The notes under the pieces are model-generated. The model made no database searches. It was not told the origin of the DNA and was given only the letters and a program-made list of their open reading frames with translations. 46,676 bases of DNA from JBBPZA01 sp963728925 (GTDB taxonomy: Bacteria; Actinomycetota; Thermoleophilia; Solirubrobacterales; Solirubrobacteraceae), in the NCBI GenBank assembly GCA_963728925.1, contig CAVSMB010000008.1, forward strand, positions 1-46,676, written 5' to 3'. How positions within the stretch are numbered: position 1 is the first letter of the stretch; every line of letters starts with the position of its first letter. A program made the position numbers and the translations under genes. This document shows positions 33,183 through 41,183 of the stretch, one piece after another.

Positions 33183-34345
33183 GCGCCCTGGCCGATCTGC
33201 AGGCGCTCGAGCGCGCGCACGTCGTGCCGTCCTATGCGCGCCTGCCGGTGGTCTTCGTGCGCGGAGAGGGATCGCGGCTTTGGGACGCCGACGGCCACGA
33301 GTACCTCGACTTCCTGGCCGGGATCTCGGTGTCGAGCGTCGGGCACTGCCATCCGACGGTCGTGCGGGCGGTGCAGGAGCAGGCGGCCAAGCTCATGCAC
33401 GTGACCAACCTGTTCTACACCGAGCCGCCCATGCGTCTCGCCGCGCGCCTCGCCGCCCGCTCCCTGGGCGGCAAGGTGTTCTTCGCCAACTCGGGGGCCG
33501 AGGCGGTCGAGGCGGCGATCAAGCTCGCGCGCAAGCGCCGCCAGGGCGGCGAGTTCGTCTCGGTGCACGGCGCCTTCCACGGGCGCACCTACGGCGCGCT
33601 CTCGGCGACGCCCCAGGAGTCCAAGCAGGCGCCTTTCGCGCCGCTGGTGCCGGGCTTCCGCGCCGTCGCGCCGAGCGCCGACGCGATCGCCGGCGCGGTG
33701 GGGGAGAGGACCGCGGCGGTCCTGCTCGAGCCCGTCCAGGGCGAGGGCGGGATCCACGTGCTTCCAGACGAGCTTCTGCACGCGGCGCGCGAGGCGTGCG
33801 ACCGCACCAGGGCGCTGCTGATCTTCGACGAGATCCAGTGCGGGATGGGACGCACGGGCAGGCTGTGGGCGCACGAGCACGCGGGCGTCGTGCCCGACGC
33901 GATGACGCTCGCCAAGGCGCTCGGGGGCGGGATGCCGATCGGCGCGCTCGTGACCTCGCCGGCGCTCGGGGACGTGCTCGAGCCCGGCGACCACGGTTCG
34001 ACCTTCGCCGGCGGGCCCGTCGTCGCGGCGGCGGCCCTCGCGGTACTCGACCTGATCGACGACGAGGCCTTCCTGACGCGGGTGCGGGCGCGGGGGGCAC
34101 GGCTCGCCGAGGGGCTGGCGGCCCTGCCCGGGGTGCGCGAGGTCCGCGGCCTGGGCCTCATGCTGGCCGTCGAGATCGACGACGCCCCCGAGCTCGTGCG
34201 CCGAGCATTGCTCGACCAGCGCCTCGTGCTCAACGCGACGGGACCGACGACTGTCCGCTTCCTGCCGGCGCTCACCGTCGGCGACCGCGACGTCGACGAG
34301 GCGCTCGCGCGGCTGCGCGCGCTGCTGGGCGAGCGCCGGGGCTGA
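33179..34345 (+). CDS. argD: Acetylornithine aminotransferase
   Basis: ArgD transfers an amino group from glutamate to N-acetylglutamate semialdehyde using PLP. The 388-residue protein opens VVFVRGEGSRLWDADGHEYL, with FFANSGAEAVEAAIKLARK, SVHGAFHGRTYGALSATP, LLIFDEIQCGMGRTG and the PLP lysine K246 in LAKALGGGMPIGA; it ends LVLNATGPTTVRFLPAL. GTG start overlaps argB (GTGA). It ends the tightly overlapping argCJBD block; argF, argR and argH are not in the window and argG lies 1.6 kb further on. Confidence 0.96.
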   Translation: MSALADLQALERAHVVPSYARLPVVFVRGEGSRLWDADGHEYLDFLAGISVSSVGHCHPTVVRAVQEQAAKLMHVTNLFYTEPPMRLAARLAARSLGGKVFFANSGAEAVEAAIKLARKRRQGGEFVSVHGAFHGRTYGALSATPQESKQAPFAPLVPGFRAVAPSADAIAGAVGERTAAVLLEPVQGEGGIHVLPDELLHAAREACDRTRALLIFDEIQCGMGRTGRLWAHEHAGVVPDAMTLAKALGGGMPIGALVTSPALGDVLEPGDHGSTFAGGPVVAAAALAVLDLIDDEAFLTRVRARGARLAEGLAALPGVREVRGLGLMLAVEIDDAPELVRRALLDQRLVLNATGPTTVRFLPALTVGDRDVDEALARLRALLGERRG

Positions 34346-34376
34346 CGCCCGCCCGGACGGTCCCGAGCCCGGCTGA

Positions 34377-34499
34377 CTGTCAGTCACCCTGTGGTTCACC
34401 GACAATCGCGACGAGGGCATCTTCGTCGGGCTCTGGGTCCCCTCGATCCTCGCCCTCGGCGGGTTCTACCTCGCGTCGCTCGGGCGGCCCTCGTCGTGA
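34377..34499 (+). CDS. Very small membrane protein (start uncertain)
   Basis: A 40-codon frame opens after the TGA at 34374-34376 and reads TLWFTDNRDEGIFVGLWVPS then ILALGGFYLASLGRP, one membrane helix after a polar N-terminus. Similar tiny 'NRDE-IFVGLWVPS' membrane proteins occur in other actinobacteria as far as I recall. There is no ATG, GTG or TTG in the frame, only CTG codons (34377, 34389), so either a CTG start is used or the true 5' end has been lost. Its stop overlaps the next start (GTGA). Confidence 0.5.
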   Translation: MSVTLWFTDNRDEGIFVGLWVPSILALGGFYLASLGRPSS

Positions 34500-34696
34500 C
34501 CCTGTTCATCGGCATCGTGGGGATCCTGGTCACGGCCATCACCGTGGCCGGCATGGTCCTGCTCACCGACGCCGGTTCGGACGAGCAGCGCGGCTCGCTG
34601 CAGGCCGACGAGGACCACGCGCGCCAGGACGCCGACGCGGCGTTCGACGAGCGCGCGCGCGAACGCTCGCTGCGGCGCGGCCGCGCGCCGGCGTAG
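34496..34696 (+). CDS. Small single-helix membrane protein
   Basis: Predicted 66 residues from the GTG that overlaps the preceding stop. One membrane helix (LFIGIVGILVTAITVAGMVL) is followed by a charged, Asp/Glu/Arg-rich tail (QADEDHARQDADAAFDERA) that would be cytoplasmic or coiled-coil. Family unknown. A diverged second copy of its core lies at 34981. The GTGA overlap with the tiny gene upstream supports co-translation. Confidence 0.6.
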   Translation: MTLFIGIVGILVTAITVAGMVLLTDAGSDEQRGSLQADEDHARQDADAAFDERARERSLRRGRAPA

Positions 34697-34980
34697 CGCT
34701 TCCAGGTTCCCGACGTTTCGGCGCGCGGAAACGGCAGCGACGAGGGGAGGGGGGAGTATTTCGTAGCAGGGGTCCCTCGTCCGGGCGCCCGCGCTACGTT
34801 CCTCCCCGCCAGCCAGCAGTTCGTAGCACGCTCGGGGCGGGGCGCGACGATTGCGACGTTGCGCTGCCTGGAAGCCGGCGATCGACCACCGTTCGAGACC
34901 CTCCCTCCCTAGACCGATGCTGTACACGCCGGCGCCCCGCTTCCGCGGAACCATCCGTCCCCGCGGCCGCGCCCTTCCTC

Positions 34981-35130
34981 GTGACCGTGATCGTCGTCGC
35001 GGGCATGGTCCTGCTGACGGCTGCCGGGGCGGAGGGCCACAGCGGCTCGCCGCAGAGCGATCCGGCGGCCACCGGCGACGGTAAGGGCGACGAGCGCGAC
35101 AGGCGCGCGCGAGCGGCTCATGCGGTAGCG
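34981..35130 (+). pseudogene. Diverged copy of the small membrane protein gene
   Basis: The frame from GTG 34981 reads VTVIVVAGMVLLTAAGAEGH then SGSPQSD, matching VTAITVAGMVLLTDAGSDEQ then RGSLQAD of the gene at 34496, both in the helix and in the following GS-x-Q-x-D part. The first helix residues are missing, and downstream (after about 35130) the frame runs on into the opposite-strand gene without similarity. Intact expression is possible but I consider it a decayed duplicate. Confidence 0.55.
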
Positions 35131-35183
35131 ATAGCCCGGCGAAGAACCCCGAGCGCGCGGCGATCGCGGGGAGGTGCGGTCAC

Positions 35184-35862
35184 TCAGTCCGCGGGTCCCT
35201 GCGAGGAGAACCGCACCCAGCGCTCGGCGCCGGTGGAGTGGGCGACGCCGGAGTCTCCGACGACCGTGTAGCCCCTGCCACCGTTGTCGACCTCGATGCG
35301 CCCCGATTTGGCGCCGCTCCTCCACGTCACGTACGCGCGCCACGTGCAGAGGCAGCGCCTCGATGCGGCGACGATCTGGAGCAGTAGCGGATCGGTGATC
35401 GACACCGTCCACGGGAAGCGGATCGGCAGCGAGGCGCTCTGCGCTGGCCGGTCCAGGGTGCCGAGTTCGCCGTGCGGAGCGCTGGTCGAGTCGACGATCG
35501 CCGCCGGCCGCCGGTCCAGGTCGACCAGCACCGACCGTCCGTGAACCGAGTGGCCGCACGGGGCGGAGAACACCGCGCCCGGCGAACGGCGCCGTCGCTG
35601 CACCTCGACTTCGATCCCGGTGAGGGTGATGGTCCGCGACGACTCGCCCTGGATGGAGACCTCGACCAGATTCTGGCCGGCGACGCCGGCGCCGTGACCG
35701 TGCCGGGTCGGACTTGAACAAGTCGAGCACACGCTCGCCGAGCCCGGTTCCGATGGCCGTCACGATCGCAATGACGAGCGCCGTCGCGACGGCTACGAGG
35801 AACGCGTGGGTTTCCGCTCTCGCTTCGCCTGGCTCATGGCTCGGTCCTGGTGACCGTCGCAT
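35184..35862 (-). pseudogene. Frameshifted membrane-anchored beta-domain protein
   Basis: From an ATG at 35862 the minus strand encodes a polar N-terminus, a membrane helix (FLVAVATALVIAIVTAIGTG) and LGERVLDLFKSDPA, after which the frame becomes Arg-rich. A neighbouring frame picks up with HGHGAGVAGQNLVEVSIQGE and continues as a beta-rich domain through VDLDRRPAAIVDST, VSITDPLLLQIVAASRRC and RIEDNG-like VDNGGRGYTVVG, ending at 35184. The shift lies around 35680-35715. A similar beta-domain (paired Cys, 'DP-x-x-L-x-V', 'DNGG') occurs in streptomycete membrane/HTH proteins as far as I recall. Either a true pseudogene or one sequencing error; function unknown. Confidence 0.6.
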
Positions 35863-35938
35863 AACCGTAGACCGGCGACGATCGAGCAAGAGCTGTGCAC
35901 GGCACCCAGGAGCGGGACGGGGTTACGCTTCCGCTCTC

Positions 35939-37204
35939 GTGAGCCATCCCGCGCCCGAGTTCCCGCCACGCACCGCTTCCTACGAGGCCGATCCCGCGGC
36001 GGTCTCGCGCGTCTGCTTGTTGTACTCCGGTGGCCTGGACACGAGCGTGATGCTCAAGTGGATCCAGGACGTCTACGGCGCGCAGGTCGTCGCGCTGACG
36101 GTCAACCTCGGTCAGCCCGGCGAGGACTACGACGGTGTGCTGGGCAAGGCGCTCGCGCTTGGCGCGGTGGACGCCCGGGTGATCGACGCGCGCGAGGAGT
36201 TCGCCCGCGGCTACGTGCTCCCGTCGATACGTGCGAACGCGCTCTACGGCGGCGGCTACCCGCTCTTCACCGCGCTGGGGCGGCCGCTGATCGCCAAGCT
36301 CGCGGTCGACGTCGCTCGCGAGACGGGCTGCGACACGATCGCCCACGGGTGCACGGGCAAGGGCAACGACCAGGTTCGCATCGAGGCCACCGTCGCGACG
36401 CTCGCCCCCGAGCTGAAGGTCATCGCTCCGGTGCGGACGTGGGCGATGGGGCGCGAGGAGGAGATCGCCTACGCGCGCGAGCACGGGATCCCGCTCAAGG
36501 GCGGGACCGAGGTGACGCCCTACTCGATCGACGACAACCTGTGGGGGCGCTCGTCGGAGGGCCGCTGGATCGAGGAGCTCGACCACGCGCCCGAGGACGA
36601 CGTCTTCCAGCTCGTGACGCGCCCCGAGGAAGCGCCGGACGAGGCCCAGGTCGTATCGGTCTCCTTCGAGCGCGGCGTGCCGGTCGCCCTCGACGGCGAG
36701 CGCCTGGGTCTCGTCGAGCTGCTCGAGCGGGCCGGCGAGCTCGGTGCTCGCCACGGCGTGGGCATCGTCGACCACATCGAGGACCGGATCGTCGGGCTCA
36801 AGGTGCGCGACATCTACGAGGTGCCCGCCGCCGCGATCATCCTCCCCGCCCATGCCGAGCTCGAGAAGCTCGTCGGGACCATCCACCAGAACCAGTTCAA
36901 GCCCTCGCTGGAGCGCCAGTGGTCCTACCTCGTGTACGCGGGGCTGTGGTGGGAGCCGCTTCGCGCCGACCTCGACGCCTACATCGAGCACGTCAACGAG
37001 CAGGTGACCGGGACGATCGGGCTCAAGCTCTACAAGGGATCGGTCCGGGTGGTGACCCGCGAGTCGCCCAACGCGGTCTACGACGCCCAGCTCGCGAGCT
37101 TCGCCCAGTCGGGCGGGCTCTTCGCACAGGCGGCGTCGCCGGGCTTCATCGAGCTCTGGTCGCTGCAGTCGCGCATGGCGTGGCGGCTGCGAAACGCCGA
37201 GTAG
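35939..37204 (+). CDS. argG: Argininosuccinate synthase
   Basis: ArgG joins citrulline and aspartate with ATP. The 421-residue protein has the ATP-pyrophosphatase loop VCLLYSGGLDTSVMLKW (residues 25-41), HGCTGKGNDQVRIE, GIPLKGGTEVTPYSIDDNLWG and GGLFAQAASPGFIELW. The GTG at 35939 starts about 25 residues before the loop, a slightly longer N-terminus than usual; an internal start is possible. It stands alone, 1.6 kb downstream of argD, with small membrane-protein genes and a broken gene between. Confidence 0.95.
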   Translation: MSHPAPEFPPRTASYEADPAAVSRVCLLYSGGLDTSVMLKWIQDVYGAQVVALTVNLGQPGEDYDGVLGKALALGAVDARVIDAREEFARGYVLPSIRANALYGGGYPLFTALGRPLIAKLAVDVARETGCDTIAHGCTGKGNDQVRIEATVATLAPELKVIAPVRTWAMGREEEIAYAREHGIPLKGGTEVTPYSIDDNLWGRSSEGRWIEELDHAPEDDVFQLVTRPEEAPDEAQVVSVSFERGVPVALDGERLGLVELLERAGELGARHGVGIVDHIEDRIVGLKVRDIYEVPAAAIILPAHAELEKLVGTIHQNQFKPSLERQWSYLVYAGLWWEPLRADLDAYIEHVNEQVTGTIGLKLYKGSVRVVTRESPNAVYDAQLASFAQSGGLFAQAASPGFIELWSLQSRMAWRLRNAE

Positions 37205-37233
37205 CCGACCAGCGCGACGGGTGGACGGAGGGC

Positions 37234-37395
37234 ATGGGGTACAAGATTCTCGGCTTGATCGTCTGGAAGGGCGGGAAGTGGTTCGTGGGCCGCAAGTACG
37301 GCACCACGCCCCGCAACGTCGTCGCCGGGACCGTCGTCGCCGGCGCGCTCGCGGCGACCGCGATCGTCGCGCTGCGCGACAGCCGCTCCGCTTAG
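37234..37395 (+). CDS. Small membrane protein
   Basis: Predicted 53 residues from the ATG at 37234, which has GGAGGGC just upstream. It reads MGYKILGLIVWKGGKWFVG, then a basic turn (RKYGTTPRN) and a second helix (VVAGTVVAGALAATAIVALR). Two short hydrophobic segments suggest a hairpin in the membrane. No known function; it lies 29 bases after argG and may be co-transcribed. Confidence 0.65.
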   Translation: MGYKILGLIVWKGGKWFVGRKYGTTPRNVVAGTVVAGALAATAIVALRDSRSA

Positions 37396-37556
37396 CCCGG
37401 CGCTCGGCATAGCCCGCCGCTCGGCTGGGCCGAGCGCTCGGTTTGCCCCGGCCTTCGGGCTAGCCTCGCCTTCCGGGCGACCGGCCCTCGGGCGGACCGA
37501 CTCGTCCGGCCTCACGCCTACCTTGGGCGTCGTGACACGGGTCGGAGCGTTCTTGC

Positions 37557-40445
37557 GTGGTTGAACCCGGTCCGGGCGAGACGCCCGAGGAGCCGCGCGA
37601 CCCGCAGGAGAACGACGAGACTGTCGTCGATCCCGCGGTGCTGGCCGAACGCCGGGCGCGGCGGGCCGAGCAGGCCGAGGATGCCCACGCACGGCGGGCG
37701 GCCGAGGCCGACGAGGCGCTCGCGACCGCCCAGGCCGAGCTGCACCGCGCGCAGGTGCGCCTCGAACGCGCGCTCGAGGACCGTGCTCGGCTCGACGCGC
37801 AGCTCGCCGCGCGCGACCGCGAGCTTCGCGCGGCCCGCGAGCGCGCTCACGCCGAGGAGCGCCAGCGCCAGGAGGAGGTGGGGGAGGCCGCCGAGCGCCT
37901 CGACCGGCTGCGCTCCGAGGCGGAGTCGCTGCGGCGCCGTCTGGCGTCGGCGGGCGGCAAGGACCTCTTGGCGCTTCGCGAGCGCGTGCAGCGGGCCGAC
38001 GCGGCGGCCGCGCGGCTGCGTGCCGACCTCGATGCTCAGATCGCGGCTGAGGCGCGCGTGCGCGCCGCGCTCGGCTCCGCGAGGGTGCAGCTGGCCGAGC
38101 TCCGGCGCCGCGCGAGCGCGGAGTCGGGTGGCGAGGTCGCTCGCCGGGTCGCCGAGCTGCGGGCGCTCGCGGACGACCTCGGGGCGAAGCTGACGGTCCT
38201 CGAGGCCGAACGCCGCACTGCGCTCGCCGCGGCGCGCCGCTCCGACGAGGCGCGCGCCGCGGCCGAGGCCGAGCGCGACGCGCTCCGCGACGAGGCCGAG
38301 CGCACCGCCGCGGCGCTGCTGGCCGCCCGCGCCACCCCGGTCGTCGTCCCCGGCCTGGAGGCGGCGCTCGAGGAGGCCCGCCGCGAGCTCGCCGAGACCG
38401 GCGAGCGTGAGCTGCGCACCCAGACGGTCGCGCGGGAGCTCGTCACGACCGCGACGACGGCGCTCACCGAGGCCGAGACGCGCCTGGCCGAGGCCGAGAC
38501 GATCACGCGGAGCCTCCGTGACGAGCTGATCACGGAGCGGGCCCGCCGCGAGGGGGCCGACGCGGGGCGCGAGGAGACCGACGCCGCGCGCGCGGAGGCC
38601 GGCGCGGCGCGCGAGGAGGCCGACGCGGCCCGCGCACGGGCCGAGCGGCGCGCGGACGAGCAGAGCGAGGCCCGCGCGCAGGCCGAGCAGGCCCATGAGG
38701 CGGCGGTCGCCGCGCTCACTGCGCTGCGCGAGGACGTCGCCGAGGCAAAGCGCGCCCGCAAGGAGGCCGCGCGGGACGCGGAGCGCGAGCACAAGGAGGC
38801 GGTTCGAAGGACCGAGCGGGCCCGCGACGAAGCCGAGCGCAGGCGCAAGGAGGCCCTTCGGGAAGCAGACCGTGCTCGCGATGACGCCGGGCGCGCGCGG
38901 GTGGTGGCGACCGCGGCCGAGCGAGCGGCCGAAGAGGCCGGCACCGAGGCGCGCAAGGCACGCAAACGGGCGGCCGACGCAGAACGCTCGCGGGAGAGGC
39001 TCGCCGCGCGGGTCGCCGACCTCGAGTGTGTCGAGGCGGCGCGCGACGTCGACGCGGAGGTCGCGAGCCGCCTCGAGGTCGAGCGCCGGGAGATGCGGAG
39101 CACCGAGGAGCGGCTCATCGCCGAGATCGCCGCGCGGACCAGGCGCCTCGGCGAAGCGGAGGCCGCGCTCGCTCGCGCGGCGCCCGAACGCGACGAGCCG
39201 TCGGCGGCGCGGCTGGCCGCCGAGAGCCGCCTGGCGCGGGCACACCGGCCCACACCGGCGGCCACCGCCGCCGAGGCGCGCATGGCCGCCGCCGCGCTCG
39301 CCGCCCCGCCCGCCGAGCTCGAGGCGCCGCCGGCCGAGGTCGAGGCGCCGCCGGCCGAGGTCGAGGCGCCGCCGGCCGAGGTCGAGGCGCCGCCGGCCGA
39401 GGTCGAGGCGCCGCCGGCCGAGGTCGAGGCGCCGCCGGCCGAGGTCGAGGCGCCGCCGCTCGAGGTCGGGGTCTCTCCGCCATCGGAGGTCGCCCCGCCG
39501 GCCGAGGTCGATGGGCCGCCGCCCCAGGTCGGGGTCTCTCCGCCGGCCGAGGTCTCTCCTCCGTCCGCCGGAAACGGGGGAGGGAGGGTCGGGGCGCTCG
39601 AGCGGCCCCCGGCCGCCGAGCCCGGCGAGGCGTTCGTCTCCACGCTTGCTGCCGCGGCGCTTCCGCCCGCGGTCGCTGCCGGCCCGGGGTGGCTCGGGCG
39701 CGCGCTCGTGGAGGTCGCCGGCCGCGACCCCTCAGGCGCCGGGGAGCTGCTGCGCGCGCTCCTGCCACTGCACGGGCTTCAGGCGAAGCGCGCCGTGGAC
39801 TACGACCTCGTGCTCGAGCCCGGCGGGGTCTGGCGCGTCGTCGTCGTGCCAGGGCGTCTTGCCGAAGTCCGCCCGCTCGACGCCCCGCGCGCGAGGAAGG
39901 AGGTGGATCTTCGCCTCGAGACCGATCCGGGCACCCTCGCCGCCACGCTCGCGGGCGCCAACGCCCGCAAGGCCCGGCGGGCCGGACAGGTGAGGACCAA
40001 AGGATCCCGTCGCGCGGCGAAGGCGACGCTCCGCGCGCTCGCGGCGGCGCCGCTCGACCTGCGAAGCGCCGCTCGGGCGGGCCTCTACCTGCCGCCGCCG
40101 CTCGCCTACCTCGCCCTCTCGCGGGCGGTCGTGCCGGGGTGGACGGCCGGGTGGCGGTTCGTCGTCGCCCACGAGCTCACTGGCCCTGGTGGGGGAACCT
40201 GGGACCTGCACGTCGACGGCGCGGCGCCCCTGCGCGCTACCGACACGGCGCCCCCACCCGCCGACGCGGCGCCGGGTCGGCCGATCGCGACGGTGCGCTG
40301 CTCGACCGCCGCCTTCGTTCCGCTGCTCGCCCAGGAGCCCGCCCCGGGTGGCGAGAAAGTCGGTCTGCGCGGTGACGTCGCGGCCGTCGCGCTGGTGCGG
40401 CGCTGGGTCGCCGGCGTCCAGGAAGGCTCGCTGCCGCCGCCGTGA
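37557..40445 (+). CDS. Large coiled-coil protein with EAPPAEV repeats and C-terminal alpha/beta domain
   Basis: Predicted 962 residues. After a Glu/Pro-rich start, residues about 20-580 are an almost uninterrupted Ala/Arg/Glu coiled coil (e.g. ARRAEQAEDAHARRAAEADE). A 7-residue tandem repeat EAPPAEV follows (about 589-637), then a Pro-rich linker and a folded C-terminal part (about 690-962). The latter contains two similar halves, DYDLVLEPGGVWRVVVVPGR and TWDLHVDGAAPLRA, and ends TVRCSTAAFVPLLAQEP ... LRGDVAAVALVRRWVAG, which vaguely recalls SCP2-type lipid-binding domains. I do not recognise the whole protein; a structural or scaffolding role is a guess. GTG start at 37557. Confidence 0.7.
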   Translation: MVEPGPGETPEEPRDPQENDETVVDPAVLAERRARRAEQAEDAHARRAAEADEALATAQAELHRAQVRLERALEDRARLDAQLAARDRELRAARERAHAEERQRQEEVGEAAERLDRLRSEAESLRRRLASAGGKDLLALRERVQRADAAAARLRADLDAQIAAEARVRAALGSARVQLAELRRRASAESGGEVARRVAELRALADDLGAKLTVLEAERRTALAAARRSDEARAAAEAERDALRDEAERTAAALLAARATPVVVPGLEAALEEARRELAETGERELRTQTVARELVTTATTALTEAETRLAEAETITRSLRDELITERARREGADAGREETDAARAEAGAAREEADAARARAERRADEQSEARAQAEQAHEAAVAALTALREDVAEAKRARKEAARDAEREHKEAVRRTERARDEAERRRKEALREADRARDDAGRARVVATAAERAAEEAGTEARKARKRAADAERSRERLAARVADLECVEAARDVDAEVASRLEVERREMRSTEERLIAEIAARTRRLGEAEAALARAAPERDEPSAARLAAESRLARAHRPTPAATAAEARMAAAALAAPPAELEAPPAEVEAPPAEVEAPPAEVEAPPAEVEAPPAEVEAPPAEVEAPPLEVGVSPPSEVAPPAEVDGPPPQVGVSPPAEVSPPSAGNGGGRVGALERPPAAEPGEAFVSTLAAAALPPAVAAGPGWLGRALVEVAGRDPSGAGELLRALLPLHGLQAKRAVDYDLVLEPGGVWRVVVVPGRLAEVRPLDAPRARKEVDLRLETDPGTLAATLAGANARKARRAGQVRTKGSRRAAKATLRALAAAPLDLRSAARAGLYLPPPLAYLALSRAVVPGWTAGWRFVVAHELTGPGGGTWDLHVDGAAPLRATDTAPPPADAAPGRPIATVRCSTAAFVPLLAQEPAPGGEKVGLRGDVAAVALVRRWVAGVQEGSLPPP
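39321..39467 (+). repeat. 21-bp tandem repeat array (7 units)
   Basis: Six exact copies of GAGGCGCCGCCGGCCGAGGT plus C (starts 39321, 39342, 39363, 39384, 39405, 39426) and a seventh with CTC for the GGCC part (39447-39467). It keeps the frame and encodes EAPPAEV units. Partial and diverged copies flank it. The exactness of six units implies recent expansion. Confidence 0.95.
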
Positions 40446-40724
40446 CGGCGGGGCTGCCTTACGCGTGGCCGACGGCGAAACCGACGAGCGCCACCGCGAT
40501 CCCTCCGGCGGTGACCTGGAGGAGCGAGCGGTGCAGGGAGACCTTGAGGACCTGCAGACCGCGCTGACGGTCGCCTACGTCGTCGTCGCGATCGAGCTGG
40601 TCGCCGTCGACGGGCCCGCGGCGGCTCGGGCGGGGCGCCGGACACCTCGCCGCGGGGCCGCGCCGGGTCGGGCGGCCACGAGGCCGACGACGCCGCCCTC
40701 ACCACCGCGCTTCGTGACCGCGCC
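40446..40724. other. Gap between the coiled-coil gene and fur-like gene
   Basis: No gene with a normal start is seen. On the minus strand a frame ending at 40459 reads LQVLKVSLHRSLLQVTAGGI then AVALVGFAVGHA, which looks like a membrane-helix C-terminus, but it is open only from 40698 and has no ATG, GTG or TTG. It may be a relic of a membrane protein gene. Confidence 0.35.
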
Positions 40725-41099
40725 ATGAGAGTGACGCCCCAACGGCTCGTCCTCCACCGCGTTCTGCGCGAACGCGACCGGCACGTGACCGCAGAGGAGC
40801 TTGCTCGCGAGGCCGGCGAGCGGCTGCCCAACGTGTCGCTTCCGACCGTCTACGCGACCCTCGAGCTCTTCGAGCAGCTCGGGCTCGTCCGCCGTGTCGC
40901 CACGGCGGGCGGCGTCGCGCTCTACGACCCGCGCGTCGAGGACCACGGCCACCTCGTTTGCCGCCGCTGCGGTCGTGTCGAGGACGTCGACGCCCACGCC
41001 GATCCCGGCCCGACGCTCGCCGCCGCGCGCCGCGCGGGCTTCGCGCCCGAGCGGGCCGAGACCGCCGTGGTCGGGCTGTGCAGGGACTGCCGCGCCTGA
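40725..41099 (+). CDS. Fur-family metalloregulator
   Basis: The 124-residue repressor has an N-terminal winged helix (RVTPQRLVLHRVLRERDRHV, then SLPTVYATLELFEQLGLVRR) and a C-terminal dimer domain with the metal site: DHGHLVCRRCG (H74, H76, C79, C82) and CRDC (C119, C122). Two CxxC pairs bind structural zinc, as in PerR, Zur and many Fur proteins. Which metal or peroxide it senses cannot be told; the shorter N-terminus leans toward PerR/Zur-like. ATG start. It precedes dnaE by 84 bases, with no metal transporter or catalase gene nearby. Confidence 0.88.
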   Translation: MRVTPQRLVLHRVLRERDRHVTAEELAREAGERLPNVSLPTVYATLELFEQLGLVRRVATAGGVALYDPRVEDHGHLVCRRCGRVEDVDAHADPGPTLAAARRAGFAPERAETAVVGLCRDCRA

Positions 41100-41183
41100 C
41101 CGCACGCCCATCCCGCACCGAGCGCGAAACGCGCCCGCCGCGCCGCCGGGGCCATCCGCGCCGGCACCTATGCTCAGACCCGA

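Noticed and set aside
34870..34915. tRNA-like GTTCGAGACC motif
   Set aside because: The flanking bases do not form a T-stem, and no acceptor or anticodon stem can be drawn.
37404..37500. Terminator after the small membrane gene
   Set aside because: Several GC-rich inverted repeats (e.g. GCTCGGC-TGG-GCCGAGC) occur, but none has a T-tract, so they are not distinguishable from GC-rich background.
39321..39467. CRISPR-like array
   Set aside because: The repeats are directly adjacent without spacers, 21 bases long and in frame with a long coding sequence.
38036..39643. 535-codon antisense frame with TSAGGAS-type repeats
   Set aside because: It is the mirror of the EAPPAEV coding repeat and the Ala/Glu-rich coiled coil; low-complexity composition without independent support.
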